Origin: UBA8941 sp963780545
GTDB lineage: Archaea > Thermoproteota > Bathyarchaeia > TCS64
Direction of reading: 5' to 3'
DNA length: 64,000 bases
NCBI GenBank assembly: GCA_963780545.1
Contig: CAWACK010000015.1
Location: 1 to 64,000, forward strand
Shown piece by piece: positions 45,809 to 53,921 of the stretch. The notes beneath the pieces are model-generated. The model saw nothing but the letters and a program-made list of their open reading frames with translations, was not told the origin of the DNA and made no database searches. Made by a program: the position numbers and the translations under genes. Each line of letters opens with the position of its first letter. Positions within the stretch are counted from its first letter, which is position 1.

Positions 45809-47350
45809 TCAGCCAGACTCTATCAGGGTATCTACAGCCCCCTCTAGCTTCTTAGCGGCTTCCTCCAACCTCCTTCGCCTAGCCGCGGTTCTTACACCGT
45901 CTATTTGAAGGAGCCTAATACTTGCAGCTATCTCCTCCCTTACCCTTACCGGCGCTGGACCCCCGACAAGTGTTCTCCTTTTAACTATTAACTGAGGATC
46001 CATGGAGTCTTGTATGATTTTTGTACTAAGCCCAAGGGGCTCACCGTAATCTGGGTATTCTTTTGCTGCTCGGTCGAGATACGCTTCTGTGATATCCTGC
46101 GGTCGCTTGCCTTCCACCTTCGCGATCCTAACCATGGTCGCCACAATTTGGTGGGAGGTCCTCCAGGGAAGCCCTTTCTCCCTGACTATCGCAGCTGCTA
46201 AGTCGGCTGCGCCTGACCAAAACTCTCCAGCTAGTTCTTTGTTCCGTTCTACGTTGACCTGGAGTGTCGCCATGATCCCCGGGATCATCCTTAACCCATT
46301 TATGACGTCGGTCCAGGATCTATGCATGCCGTCCACGCTTTCAGCTCCCAACATCCTCGCCTTCACGTTTACTGTTAGGTCAGATAGCCAGCGGAAGGCC
46401 GTTGGATTCTTCTTCTGAGGCATGATGCTGCTGGTGCCGCAGTATCTATCGGCGGGCTCTACGAGGTTGAACTCGCTTGTGCTATAGATGAGTAGGTCGT
46501 GGAAGAGTCCGCTTATCACGTGGCTTAGGGTAAGCAATACGGCAAATGAGTCAAGCGTGTACCACTCATGTTTCTCAGCGTCGTAGCAATTCCTGTAAAC
46601 GTCGTCAAATCCCAGTAACTCCATGGTTCGGCTGCGGCTGAAGTTCTGGACATCGGTACCTATGCCTATAGCTGTGCCAGCTGGACTGATCTGGACTAGG
46701 TCATAGGTGGCCTCCAGTTTCCTGAACTCCCTCTCCAGCTGGTTGACGAAGGCCATTATGTAGTAGCCGAATGTCATCACCTGGGCATGCTGCATCATGT
46801 AGCTTGAGCCATACACAGTCAGGCCCGGTGAATACATCGGTGTGATTGTCTCAACATGTTTTTCGGCGAATTCCACCATCGCCTTTCGGGCGGCGAGGAG
46901 CGACTCCATTGCTTCGATGATATAATCTCTCTGTGCAAGGTGTAACGATACTGTTGCTAGGTCTCCCGTGCTTCTGCCGATGTGTAGTCTACCTCCGACG
47001 TTCCATCCTAGCTCCGTGATGAGGTAGGCTTCCCCCGAGTGGTCGACACCACCCACCCTCTCTCTCGCTTTGATAACACCCTCAGCCTCCATCCTTCGGA
47101 ATGCCTTCAGGATTGCCACCCCATCCTCTCTCGGGATTATTCCCTGTTCCGTCAACATCACCACATGTGCTTTGTCGAACATGTGGTAGGCGAGGAATGG
47201 TGGTTTCTTTTCCCACCCTCTCTCAGCGATCTGGAATTCTGGTGCAACTGCCTCAGTCAAAAGGCCTATTCCTGGCCTCATTGCGAACCAGAGGTGCCCT
47301 CTGTACGTATACTCATCCTCAGTTTTTTTAGACAAACCTTCGAACCTCAT
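45809..47350 (-). CDS. Argininosuccinate lyase-like enzyme (divergent paralogue)
   Basis: 513 residues of the fumarase/aspartase superfamily with the signature GTSSIMPQKKNP (about residues 300-311), a flexible loop holding the catalytic Ser. The N-terminal conserved region reads GGRLHIGRSTGDLATV where argininosuccinate lyases have HxGRSRND; Thr-Gly replaces the Arg-Asn that contacts substrate. The other catalytic His region is ITPMYSPGLTVYGSS, where ArgH has the GYTHxQxAQP string, here lost. So it probably eliminates fumarate or a similar acid from another N-substituted aspartate. A 40-residue charged C-terminal helix closes the protein. The canonical copy is at 50244. Confidence 0.85.
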   Translation of the reverse strand: MRFEGLSKKTEDEYTYRGHLWFAMRPGIGLLTEAVAPEFQIAERGWEKKPPFLAYHMFDKAHVVMLTEQGIIPREDGVAILKAFRRMEAEGVIKARERVGGVDHSGEAYLITELGWNVGGRLHIGRSTGDLATVSLHLAQRDYIIEAMESLLAARKAMVEFAEKHVETITPMYSPGLTVYGSSYMMQHAQVMTFGYYIMAFVNQLEREFRKLEATYDLVQISPAGTAIGIGTDVQNFSRSRTMELLGFDDVYRNCYDAEKHEWYTLDSFAVLLTLSHVISGLFHDLLIYSTSEFNLVEPADRYCGTSSIMPQKKNPTAFRWLSDLTVNVKARMLGAESVDGMHRSWTDVINGLRMIPGIMATLQVNVERNKELAGEFWSGAADLAAAIVREKGLPWRTSHQIVATMVRIAKVEGKRPQDITEAYLDRAAKEYPDYGEPLGLSTKIIQDSMDPQLIVKRRTLVGGPAPVRVREEIAASIRLLQIDGVRTAARRRRLEEAAKKLEGAVDTLIESG

Positions 47351-47434
47351 AAATCTGAGATTATAAGGGAAATGAAGTAGAAAGCATCTTCTTAATATTA
47401 ATATGGTGTTAACTGAGGAAAAAGGTCCAACGGA

Positions 47435-48466
47435 TTAAATGAGGAGTTTGCCTTCCTCGATAAACATCTTACCATCTATGTAGAGTGTCGGTTTGAAGCT
47501 GACTGTATCGATGTGGAGCTTAGCGACTGTCCCAAGGTCACCAGGTGTAGAAAAGCGACCTCCCGAGTCACCCCAAGCTGTGTGGATTGTCCCCTCAGAC
47601 ATCTTGACTTCGTGGTATGGGGGTATTGTGGCAGGTAGATTGGGTGCCCCTAAGGCTGTTAGCCCCTTTCTTGTATATGGGTTGAGTCCAACGGCTAGCT
47701 CAGCCATCTTGTAAATATTCGGGTCGTTGACCGTATCTAGCATCTTCCAGAACATCTCACCGAGTTCACCCTCGGCTTTGATTAGTTTCCCATCCTCGAC
47801 TGTGAGTCTAGCCTTCTTACCCGGTAGGACATCACTGCAGACGCCGATCCAGTCTACATTCTGGACGCCGTTTGCGTCATTATGGAATGCGGCGGACATA
47901 CATTCGTTCTGGGTCCAACTCGCCTTACCAACGCCGGGCGCGGAGCCAAAAAACCTCTTCGTCGTGCCCGTTAGTTCTTCGTCGCCTGTTATGAGTCTGA
48001 ACTTCTTTCCCTCGAGCTTGTTTAGTGTTTCAGCCCACCTGTTGGCGTTCTTCCCCATTGAGATCATATCTATGTCTCGGATATGCCATGTCGCCTCCTG
48101 GTAATTTGATGACCAACCGAATAGAAACTGAGCACCGGCCGCACGGGCATCCCGGATCTCCTGAAGGAAGGCAGGATCCCAATCGCAGAACCAGTAGATG
48201 AAGTTGGTTGCCTTAAGGGCACCGGCTACGGTTCTGGGGAGTTTTACACCCCGTCCGAGGGACCAAAGGCCTACAGCTTCCTTAGGCGTGTTCACGACTA
48301 GCACGTGGGGGATGGCACCAATCGCCCTGCAGTGTGTGATTAGGGCGCTGTATTTGGTCGTATCCGTGTCATACGATACACAGATTAACACCTCGTCTCC
48401 AGCCTTTACTTTGACGAACTCGAGCGTCCACTGAGCTATTTCACTAAATAACGTCTCCTTCAACAT
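47435..48466 (-). CDS. M29-like aminopeptidase/dihydroxypyridine-dioxygenase-family protein
   Basis: 343 residues resembling the leucyl aminopeptidase M29 (thermophilic metalloprotease) fold family, which also holds 2,5-dihydroxypyridine 5,6-dioxygenases. Typical strings are VKVKAGDEVLICVSYDTDTT at the N-terminus and, in the C-terminal metal domain, MAELAVGLNPYTRKG, EGTIHTAWGDSG and VAKLHIDTVSFKP, which hold the Glu and His ligands. In M29 peptidases the first ligand set is E..E; the spacing here is closer to the dioxygenase branch. Activity uncertain. It lies in the amide/amino-acid gene group, same strand as the argH-like gene. Confidence 0.75.
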   Translation of the reverse strand: MLKETLFSEIAQWTLEFVKVKAGDEVLICVSYDTDTTKYSALITHCRAIGAIPHVLVVNTPKEAVGLWSLGRGVKLPRTVAGALKATNFIYWFCDWDPAFLQEIRDARAAGAQFLFGWSSNYQEATWHIRDIDMISMGKNANRWAETLNKLEGKKFRLITGDEELTGTTKRFFGSAPGVGKASWTQNECMSAAFHNDANGVQNVDWIGVCSDVLPGKKARLTVEDGKLIKAEGELGEMFWKMLDTVNDPNIYKMAELAVGLNPYTRKGLTALGAPNLPATIPPYHEVKMSEGTIHTAWGDSGGRFSTPGDLGTVAKLHIDTVSFKPTLYIDGKMFIEEGKLLI

Positions 48467-48594
48467 TCAAATCACATCTCTATTAACCAGATCTAATACA
48501 AATCCTCTCGCACGCTACGATTCGCTATTCGCCCCATATTTTTGATGAGACTGATTGAGCCATACTAATTGTGGATTACAAGCAATCGGCTGGT

Positions 48595-49473
48595 CTACCT
48601 TAGGGACTCAATGAAGACGTTGACTGCCTGTAGAAGTTTACTTGTGTCCCAATTATAGAGTCCTAGGTTATGATCGTACTCGGAAATGTATACATGGTAA
48701 GAATCCTTGATATTCTTCTTAGCGAACGCCACGGCTTCGTCTGTGAAAATTCCTCCCTTCTCGGGGTTGCCCTGCACCAAAAGAACTGGGCACTTTATCT
48801 CCTTAAGCAGCTTCTCGTCGTAACCAGTCGTAACGCGCTTGAATGCATCGGCGTCCCGGTCCCCTACGGCCCAGTCGGTGAGCACCTCCGGATCGAGGCA
48901 ACGGAGGTAGTTCGCTTTATTCATCAGCGAAATCGAGTCAAGACCCTCTCCATACGTCTTCTTAGCCTGCCCAGGTACATTGACTGGCATCTCTGAGACA
49001 AGCTTCACAAGCTCCTTGAATGGTCCTTTGTAACCTGCAAGCTTCTTCCATCCGTCCCAGTAACTGTGAAAGTCGATCATCACTTGCCTTGTACGATCCG
49101 TCTTGATGCTAGAGTCACCAAAGATAATCGCTTTAACCTGGTTAGGAAGTCGTGCAGCAACCATCAACGCGACCATTCCGCCCATTGAAGAGCCGAATAT
49201 GATGACGGGCTTCCTAACATTCTCCTCGATAAATGTGATCGTATCATTGATGTGATCCAGATATCTATAAGGAGTAGTCCAACTCGACCCACCGTGCCCT
49301 CTGAAATCTAGTGCATAGACGTGCCATCTCTGAGACAGGAATGGTAGAATCGGTAGATAATATTGCCATCGATCTGTTAAACCGTGGGTTAAAAGCACTG
49401 GAGGCCCAGACTCAGGTCCTTCAGCGTAATTTAGAACAGCATCCCCGGCACGAAACCTCTTCTCCACTAACAT
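48595..49473 (-). CDS. Alpha/beta hydrolase
   Basis: 292-residue hydrolase with the nucleophile elbow GSSMGG (about residues 94-99, in PVIIFGSSMGGMVAL), an oxyanion HGLTDRW near residue 30, acid residue in the LLVQGNPEKGG strand and catalytic His in YISEYDHNLGLYN. A helical cap spans residues 125-210. No signal peptide. The family covers esterases, C-C hydrolases and haloperoxidases; the substrate is not evident. It begins at ATG 49473 and is followed on the same strand by the M29-like gene 128 bases away. Confidence 0.88.
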   Translation of the reverse strand: MLVEKRFRAGDAVLNYAEGPESGPPVLLTHGLTDRWQYYLPILPFLSQRWHVYALDFRGHGGSSWTTPYRYLDHINDTITFIEENVRKPVIIFGSSMGGMVALMVAARLPNQVKAIIFGDSSIKTDRTRQVMIDFHSYWDGWKKLAGYKGPFKELVKLVSEMPVNVPGQAKKTYGEGLDSISLMNKANYLRCLDPEVLTDWAVGDRDADAFKRVTTGYDEKLLKEIKCPVLLVQGNPEKGGIFTDEAVAFAKKNIKDSYHVYISEYDHNLGLYNWDTSKLLQAVNVFIESLR

Positions 49474-49524
49474 CGGTATCGCCGGTAAGAAGACGACCTA
49501 CGTTTAAGTAACTTTTCACATACT

Positions 49525-50139
49525 CTAAAGAACCGATTCGAGTATTGGTAAGCTGAAGACTGTATTCGCGCAACCATTCTTGATCAACGGGACCGCTTGG
49601 GTCGGTAGCCCAACTCTTTTAATTACATTAAACGCTGGAATCAACTCCTGCCCACACGCCACGCCAATCAACGCATCAAAGTTGTTCTTTTTTATAATCT
49701 CCGGGATACAGGAGCCACCCGGCACGACGAAAACGGCGTAACCTTTCCCCTCCCCCATCGTTGTCGCTTGGCTCACAAGGCAGTCCTCGGAGCAGTGTTC
49801 ACAACGGTAAGTAGGAACTCCCGCTTCGAAGACAGCCCTACAACTACTATCCATATGCTTCCTGGAGCAATGGGGAAGGAACAACGCCCTCTTCTCCGTC
49901 GAGTTGAATTGAGCCCTCTGATTAGCATTTTTAACCTGTACGTCGACGAGGTCCTCAACTATCTGAATTACGTTTTGGACATCTAATCCAGTCGCCTCAC
50001 TCAACTTGAACTTCTCTGCGAGGCTTCTAGCCCTCAACCCAAACCGCGTGGGTAGCTGTTTCTCCTCAACGACCCTTGTTAGTTCCCGGAAAAACGACCT
50101 TGGGATATTTGACAAGTCGAAATTGAAGTCGTAGGGCAT
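49525..50139 (-). CDS. DUF116 protein
   Basis: 204 residues of the conserved DUF116 family. Signature elements are LPHCSRKHMDSSC, YRCEHCSEDCLVSQ and VFVVPGGSCIPEI, followed by GVACGQELIPA and a late Cys in IKNGCANT, so at least seven Cys could bind a metal or iron-sulfur cluster. The first 60 residues are a helical lead. DUF116 genes are often found near lipoate or radical-SAM genes in archaea and bacteria, and here lipoate ligase and a GcvH-like protein lie 1.6-3 kb away, though argH intervenes. Function not established. It is divergent from argH. Confidence 0.85.
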   Translation of the reverse strand: MPYDFNFDLSNIPRSFFRELTRVVEEKQLPTRFGLRARSLAEKFKLSEATGLDVQNVIQIVEDLVDVQVKNANQRAQFNSTEKRALFLPHCSRKHMDSSCRAVFEAGVPTYRCEHCSEDCLVSQATTMGEGKGYAVFVVPGGSCIPEIIKKNNFDALIGVACGQELIPAFNVIKRVGLPTQAVPLIKNGCANTVFSLPILESVL

Positions 50140-50243
50140 TGAGAAGCCATCTTGTATACCTAGGTTTAAAACTACCTATTTGGATTGAGCATCGACACCT
50201 ACCTATTTTAAGCCGATGAGCGGGCATTCATCTTTGAACGTCA

Positions 50244-51734
50244 TTGAGCGAAACCATAAAAACCGATTGGGAGAGATTTGGCCGCTCAAAGAAGCCTGAG
50301 GCACCTGAGATAACCGAACTCAACAACTGGAGAAAGAACCCAAAGACCTTCGACGTCGCCTCTTACTACTGCCAAGTCAAGATTCACCGCGCCCACACGG
50401 TAATGCTCGCCGAGCAGGGTATCATCACCAACCAAGAGGCATCAAAGATCATCGAAGGCGTAAAAACAGTCGCAGAAACCGTAGAAAACGATACAACCCT
50501 AGTCAACTATATGTCCACAGAGACTGCCCTCATCAAACGAATAGGTGAAGTCGGGGGTAAGATGCATATTGGAAGAAGCCGTAACGACCTCGGCCATGCC
50601 CAGCGCAGGCTGTATTTCCGGGACCAGACCGAGAGACTCATCGGCTCTATAATAGAGTTCCAGAGACGCCTTCTCGATAAGGCAGAGGACAACGTTGACA
50701 CTCTAATGCCCGGTTATACGCATATCCGCCAGGCGCAGCCGGTTACCTTCGCCCACTACATCCTCGCCCACGTCGAAGCTGCTGCAAGATCAATCGAGCG
50801 CCTTGAAGGGGTCTACAAACGTACAAACTTAAACACCATGGGCGCTGCAGCCCTGGCGGGCACAAGCTGGGATGTTGACCGCAATCGAACCATGGAGCTA
50901 CTTGGCTTCGACGCCCTCTGCGAAAACAGCACCGACTCCGTCGCTACTATCGATTATGTAATAGAACTAGCATCCGCCATCGCTATCCACTTGACCCAGC
51001 TCGGACGTCTTGCTGAGGATCTCCAGATCTGGAGCAGCGACGAGTACAACATGATAGAACTCGACGAGGCCTACGCGGGGACGAGCAGTATAATGCCCCA
51101 GAAGAAGAACCCTCTCGAGTTCGAGTACATCAAGAGTTACTCAGCTGAGTCGATCGGTAACCTTGTCTCGACGTTGGCCTCGATCAAGGGGGTCACATAC
51201 ACGAACACGGTGGACCGCATCCTGCTTGAGCCCGTTGCCCTTGACACGGTGGTGGGTAGCACCAACGTGATGGCTGGTGCCGTCGCTACCCTGACACCAA
51301 AGAGGGACATAATGATGAAGAACCTCAGGGAGGGCTTCACAACCGCCACCGACCTCGCCGACACCCTCGTGAGGAACCACGGCTTATCATTCCGCCAGGC
51401 CCACGACGTAATCGTTGACGTAGTCATTAAGGCCCTCGATCAGGGGAAGAAGGCAGGTGAGATCGACACCATGATGGTCACTGACTCGACCCAGAAGGTG
51501 ATTGGCAGGAGACTCGAGTTATCCAGCGAGGAACTCGCGTCTGCCCTAGATCTCGAGAAGAATCTGATGAGGCGAAGTACGGTCGGTGGGCCGGCTCCCG
51601 ATTCAGTAAGAGCAATGATCAGCAATAGCTACACAAAACTCAGGCAACAAGAACAGAGACGTAACGAGAGGTTAGCGAGAATTAAGGAAGCCGAGGAGCG
51701 ACTCACCCTCGCCGAGAGTAACCTCACTTCTTAG
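50244..51734 (+). CDS. argH: Argininosuccinate lyase
   Basis: Splits argininosuccinate into arginine and fumarate, the step after ArgG. 496 residues from TTG 50244. The canonical substrate strings are present: KMHIGRSRNDLGHAQ near residue 105, PGYTHIRQAQPVTFAHY near residue 155, and the catalytic-Ser loop GTSSIMPQKKNPLEFEY near residue 275, then DLADTLVRNHGLSFRQAHDV. Only the SRNDL (usually SRNDQ) differs slightly. The C-terminus is a long coiled helix of 40 residues. It contrasts with the diverged paralogue at 45809. A TATTTTAAG box at about 50193-50201 may be its promoter. Confidence 0.92.
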   Translation: MSETIKTDWERFGRSKKPEAPEITELNNWRKNPKTFDVASYYCQVKIHRAHTVMLAEQGIITNQEASKIIEGVKTVAETVENDTTLVNYMSTETALIKRIGEVGGKMHIGRSRNDLGHAQRRLYFRDQTERLIGSIIEFQRRLLDKAEDNVDTLMPGYTHIRQAQPVTFAHYILAHVEAAARSIERLEGVYKRTNLNTMGAAALAGTSWDVDRNRTMELLGFDALCENSTDSVATIDYVIELASAIAIHLTQLGRLAEDLQIWSSDEYNMIELDEAYAGTSSIMPQKKNPLEFEYIKSYSAESIGNLVSTLASIKGVTYTNTVDRILLEPVALDTVVGSTNVMAGAVATLTPKRDIMMKNLREGFTTATDLADTLVRNHGLSFRQAHDVIVDVVIKALDQGKKAGEIDTMMVTDSTQKVIGRRLELSSEELASALDLEKNLMRRSTVGGPAPDSVRAMISNSYTKLRQQEQRRNERLARIKEAEERLTLAESNLTS

Positions 51735-51761
51735 AGCTGGGGATATTCATAGTTTCTGAAC

Positions 51762-52853
51762 CTACAGAAGGATCTTAAGCTTCATCAGGGCTTGGACTAT
51801 GTCTTCGGGGTCGATGCCCGGTATCTCCGGCTTTTCCACTTCATAAAAATGCCTTAGAGTAGTTCGGAGGTCTTCTTCGTCGATGTGTCTACCCCTCAGA
51901 TTTTCCTCTAGGTGGAATATGGCCTCCTTCGGGATGGAGAAGAAGTCGCCGGTGATGCGGAGGTCGAGAATCTCGTCACCTTTGACTTCAGCGCGTACTC
52001 TAATGAGTTTGCCCGCCTTATGGTCAGCCTCGATGACCTTGATCTCGTGGGCGATCTTGACTGCCCTGCCAGGTTTGCGGGTTGAGTAAGGAGCCTCCAT
52101 GTAGAGCCATTCGTGACTGAGGTTCCGTGGTCTGGTCTCGGTTTCATAGATGTTCCACTCGTCGCTCGTGGGCTCCGATTTATTGAGCTTGATGTCGAGG
52201 ATCTCCTGAAAAGCCTCTGTATAGACGTGTTTAACCTTCTCACTATCGGGTGGGTTCGGTAGCTCGCGTTTGAGTGAGCTTACCCATTCTCTCATGCTTT
52301 TCGCCATCTTGTCGCGGAACTTCTCGTCGGGTACTCTGAGAACCCTGGCCATCATATCGTAGTTCATATCAAGTATGATGTTGCCGACCATGATGGAGGT
52401 TGAGCCATTCATACTTGCGCCATTTCCACTGATCTTTTTACCGTTGGTGACGACATCGTTGAGTGGCTTAAACTCTGCTGGGACGCCTAGGTGTCTATAG
52501 GTCTCGACAGTAACGGCGAGTAGGCGCTTGAACATGGCGTCCACAGCTCGGGGGTAGGCAACAGTATCCTTAGCGACGATTTGATAGAATATCTGGCCAC
52601 CGTCTAGATAAGTGGCGCCACCCCCTTGGCTCCGCCTTATAATTGGGAGACCATGACTCTTGCAGTAGTCAACATCGATCTCCTTTTCCAGGTCCTGATG
52701 GTATCCAACACAGGCGTAGGGTGCTCCCGGCTGGAGCATTATTAGCGTGCTTGGACTCAAATCCTTCTCGACAGCCTCGGCGACGGCCTCGTAGAAGGTC
52801 TGGGCTATGAGGGGCTCCGGGTGCCCCATGTCGATTAAGCGCCAGTTCTCTAT
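51762..52853 (-). CDS. lplA: Lipoate-protein ligase A
   Basis: Attaches free lipoate (via lipoyl-AMP) to lysines of carrier proteins. The family N-terminus ENWRLIDMG lies upstream of the first ATG (52829), in the same frame; the only codon there that can act as start is ATA 52851-52853, six bases after AAGGT. With it the protein has 363 residues. Motifs are RRSQGGGATYLDGGQI (lipoate site), VTNGKKISGNG with the catalytic-site Lys, and a C-terminal accessory domain beginning near residue 245 (GRAVKIAHEIKVIEAD), so large and small parts are fused. It follows the GcvH-like gene after 12 bases, one operon with its own substrate. Confidence 0.9.
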   Translation of the reverse strand: MENWRLIDMGHPEPLIAQTFYEAVAEAVEKDLSPSTLIMLQPGAPYACVGYHQDLEKEIDVDYCKSHGLPIIRRSQGGGATYLDGGQIFYQIVAKDTVAYPRAVDAMFKRLLAVTVETYRHLGVPAEFKPLNDVVTNGKKISGNGASMNGSTSIMVGNIILDMNYDMMARVLRVPDEKFRDKMAKSMREWVSSLKRELPNPPDSEKVKHVYTEAFQEILDIKLNKSEPTSDEWNIYETETRPRNLSHEWLYMEAPYSTRKPGRAVKIAHEIKVIEADHKAGKLIRVRAEVKGDEILDLRITGDFFSIPKEAIFHLEENLRGRHIDEEDLRTTLRHFYEVEKPEIPGIDPEDIVQALMKLKILL

Positions 52854-52865
52854 GGTCTTACCTTC

Positions 52866-53297
52866 TTAAGCCTTGGCCTTGGCCTTCTCTTCCTTAAGCC
52901 AAGCTTCTAACGCCGCTGCGTCTTTGCCGGGTATGAGGTTCTTGAGTTCCTCTTGGAGCTTTGAGGGTTTTATTATGGCGACCCAGCCTTTTCCGTAGGG
53001 GTCGAGGTTGATGAGGTTCGGGGTCTTGAGAACCTCCTCATTGAGTTGAATTATCTCGCCCGATATTGGGACCTTGAGGCTGCCTACCCATTTACCGGAC
53101 TCAATGCTGCCGAGGGTCTTCCCCATCTCTACTGGGGCACCGGGGCGCTTCGTCTTTAAGCTGAGGAGTTTACCTGCGGCTTTCTGGGCCCAGTCGTTGT
53201 AGCCGACGCGGACTTTGTCGCCCTCGACTTTGACCCACATGTGCTCGCGGTGGTAGTAGAGATCTTCTGGAAAGTCGTTTCCTTCTATCTTAACCAT
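52866..53297 (-). CDS. gcvH: GcvH-like lipoyl-carrier protein
   Basis: 143 residues with the lipoyl domain of glycine cleavage H protein. The lipoylated Lys is in IESGKWVGSLKVPISGEI (about residue 65), where classical H proteins have ESVKA; the rest (DPYGKGWVAIIKPSK) is standard. A 25-residue Lys/Ala-rich tail is extra. No gcvT, gcvP or lpd lies in the window; instead it is followed by lplA and preceded by the hydrogenase protease of the Hdr-Mvh operon. It may serve glycine metabolism elsewhere, or act as a lipoyl-bound redox partner like the LbpA proteins of sHdr systems (inference). Promoter: TATA at 53321-53333. Confidence 0.85.
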   Translation of the reverse strand: MVKIEGNDFPEDLYYHREHMWVKVEGDKVRVGYNDWAQKAAGKLLSLKTKRPGAPVEMGKTLGSIESGKWVGSLKVPISGEIIQLNEEVLKTPNLINLDPYGKGWVAIIKPSKLQEELKNLIPGKDAAALEAWLKEEKAKAKA

Positions 53298-53320
53298 GTG
53301 AATGGATGTCGTCTGTACAG

Positions 53321-53333
53321 TTAATATATTTTA
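53321..53333 (-). promoter_or_regulatory. TATA box of the gcvH-lplA operon
   Basis: Minus-strand AAAATATATTAA is centred about 28 bases before the ATG at 53297, so the message should be leaderless. It shows that gcvH-lplA can be transcribed separately from the Hdr-Mvh operon, whose last gene ends 170 bases upstream. Confidence 0.6.
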
Positions 53334-53465
53334 GTGTGGTGTCCCACTCCTTACTTCGTCGAGCGGAGGAGTTTACGGGTTCATTTTGGTTGAGGGAGCT
53401 AGGAAAAGGCTTAAACGGGTTATTTTACCGAAGATAGGTGCTTTCGAATTTTTCCCTTTTATCCT

Positions 53466-53918
53466 TTAGGATTCGTTTGCTAGGATCAAGATCTGCTGGA
53501 TTAGTTCCATAATGGCCTTCTCGACCCTCGGTGTGGGTTGGTCGGAGATCGTGGTGGTGTCCTCCGCCTCGATGGCGACGAGGATGATATCCCGGGGCAT
53601 TTCGTCGGTGTATAGTTGCTTGCCAAGACGGATGACGGTGACGATGTCTGTCCCGTGGCTGTGGGTGATGACTGGGGGTTTCTCTCCCCCCGTGAGGTTG
53701 ATCCTATAAATTGTGCCGGGTTCGGCTCCTGTCTCGATGGCGTCAACGATTATGGCGCGGTCGTAGTTCCTCATGGCTTCCAGCATCTCGATGCTCCCCA
53801 TGGCGGCATCGAAGGTCTCAACCTCAGGGTGGAGCTCGTTAAGGCGGTTGATTATGTGGATGCCCACGCCGTCATCGGTTCTGAGAAGGTTACCAACTCC
53901 GATGACGAGAGTCCTCAT
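53466..53918 (-). CDS. Hydrogenase maturation endopeptidase
   Basis: 150-residue HyaD/HycI/FrcD-family protease that trims the C-terminal extension of a [NiFe]-hydrogenase large subunit after nickel insertion. Conserved pieces are GVGNLLRTDDGVGIHI with the first nickel-sensing Asp/Glu position, IIVDAIETGAEPGTI with the second Asp, and HSHGTDIVTVIRLG with the His. It begins 3 bases after the end of mvhA, whose product carries the expected cleavable tail after DPCFGCSTH, so substrate and protease are encoded together as the last two genes of the operon. Confidence 0.92.
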   Translation of the reverse strand: MRTLVIGVGNLLRTDDGVGIHIINRLNELHPEVETFDAAMGSIEMLEAMRNYDRAIIVDAIETGAEPGTIYRINLTGGEKPPVITHSHGTDIVTVIRLGKQLYTDEMPRDIILVAIEAEDTTTISDQPTPRVEKAIMELIQQILILANES

Positions 53919-53921
53919 GGG

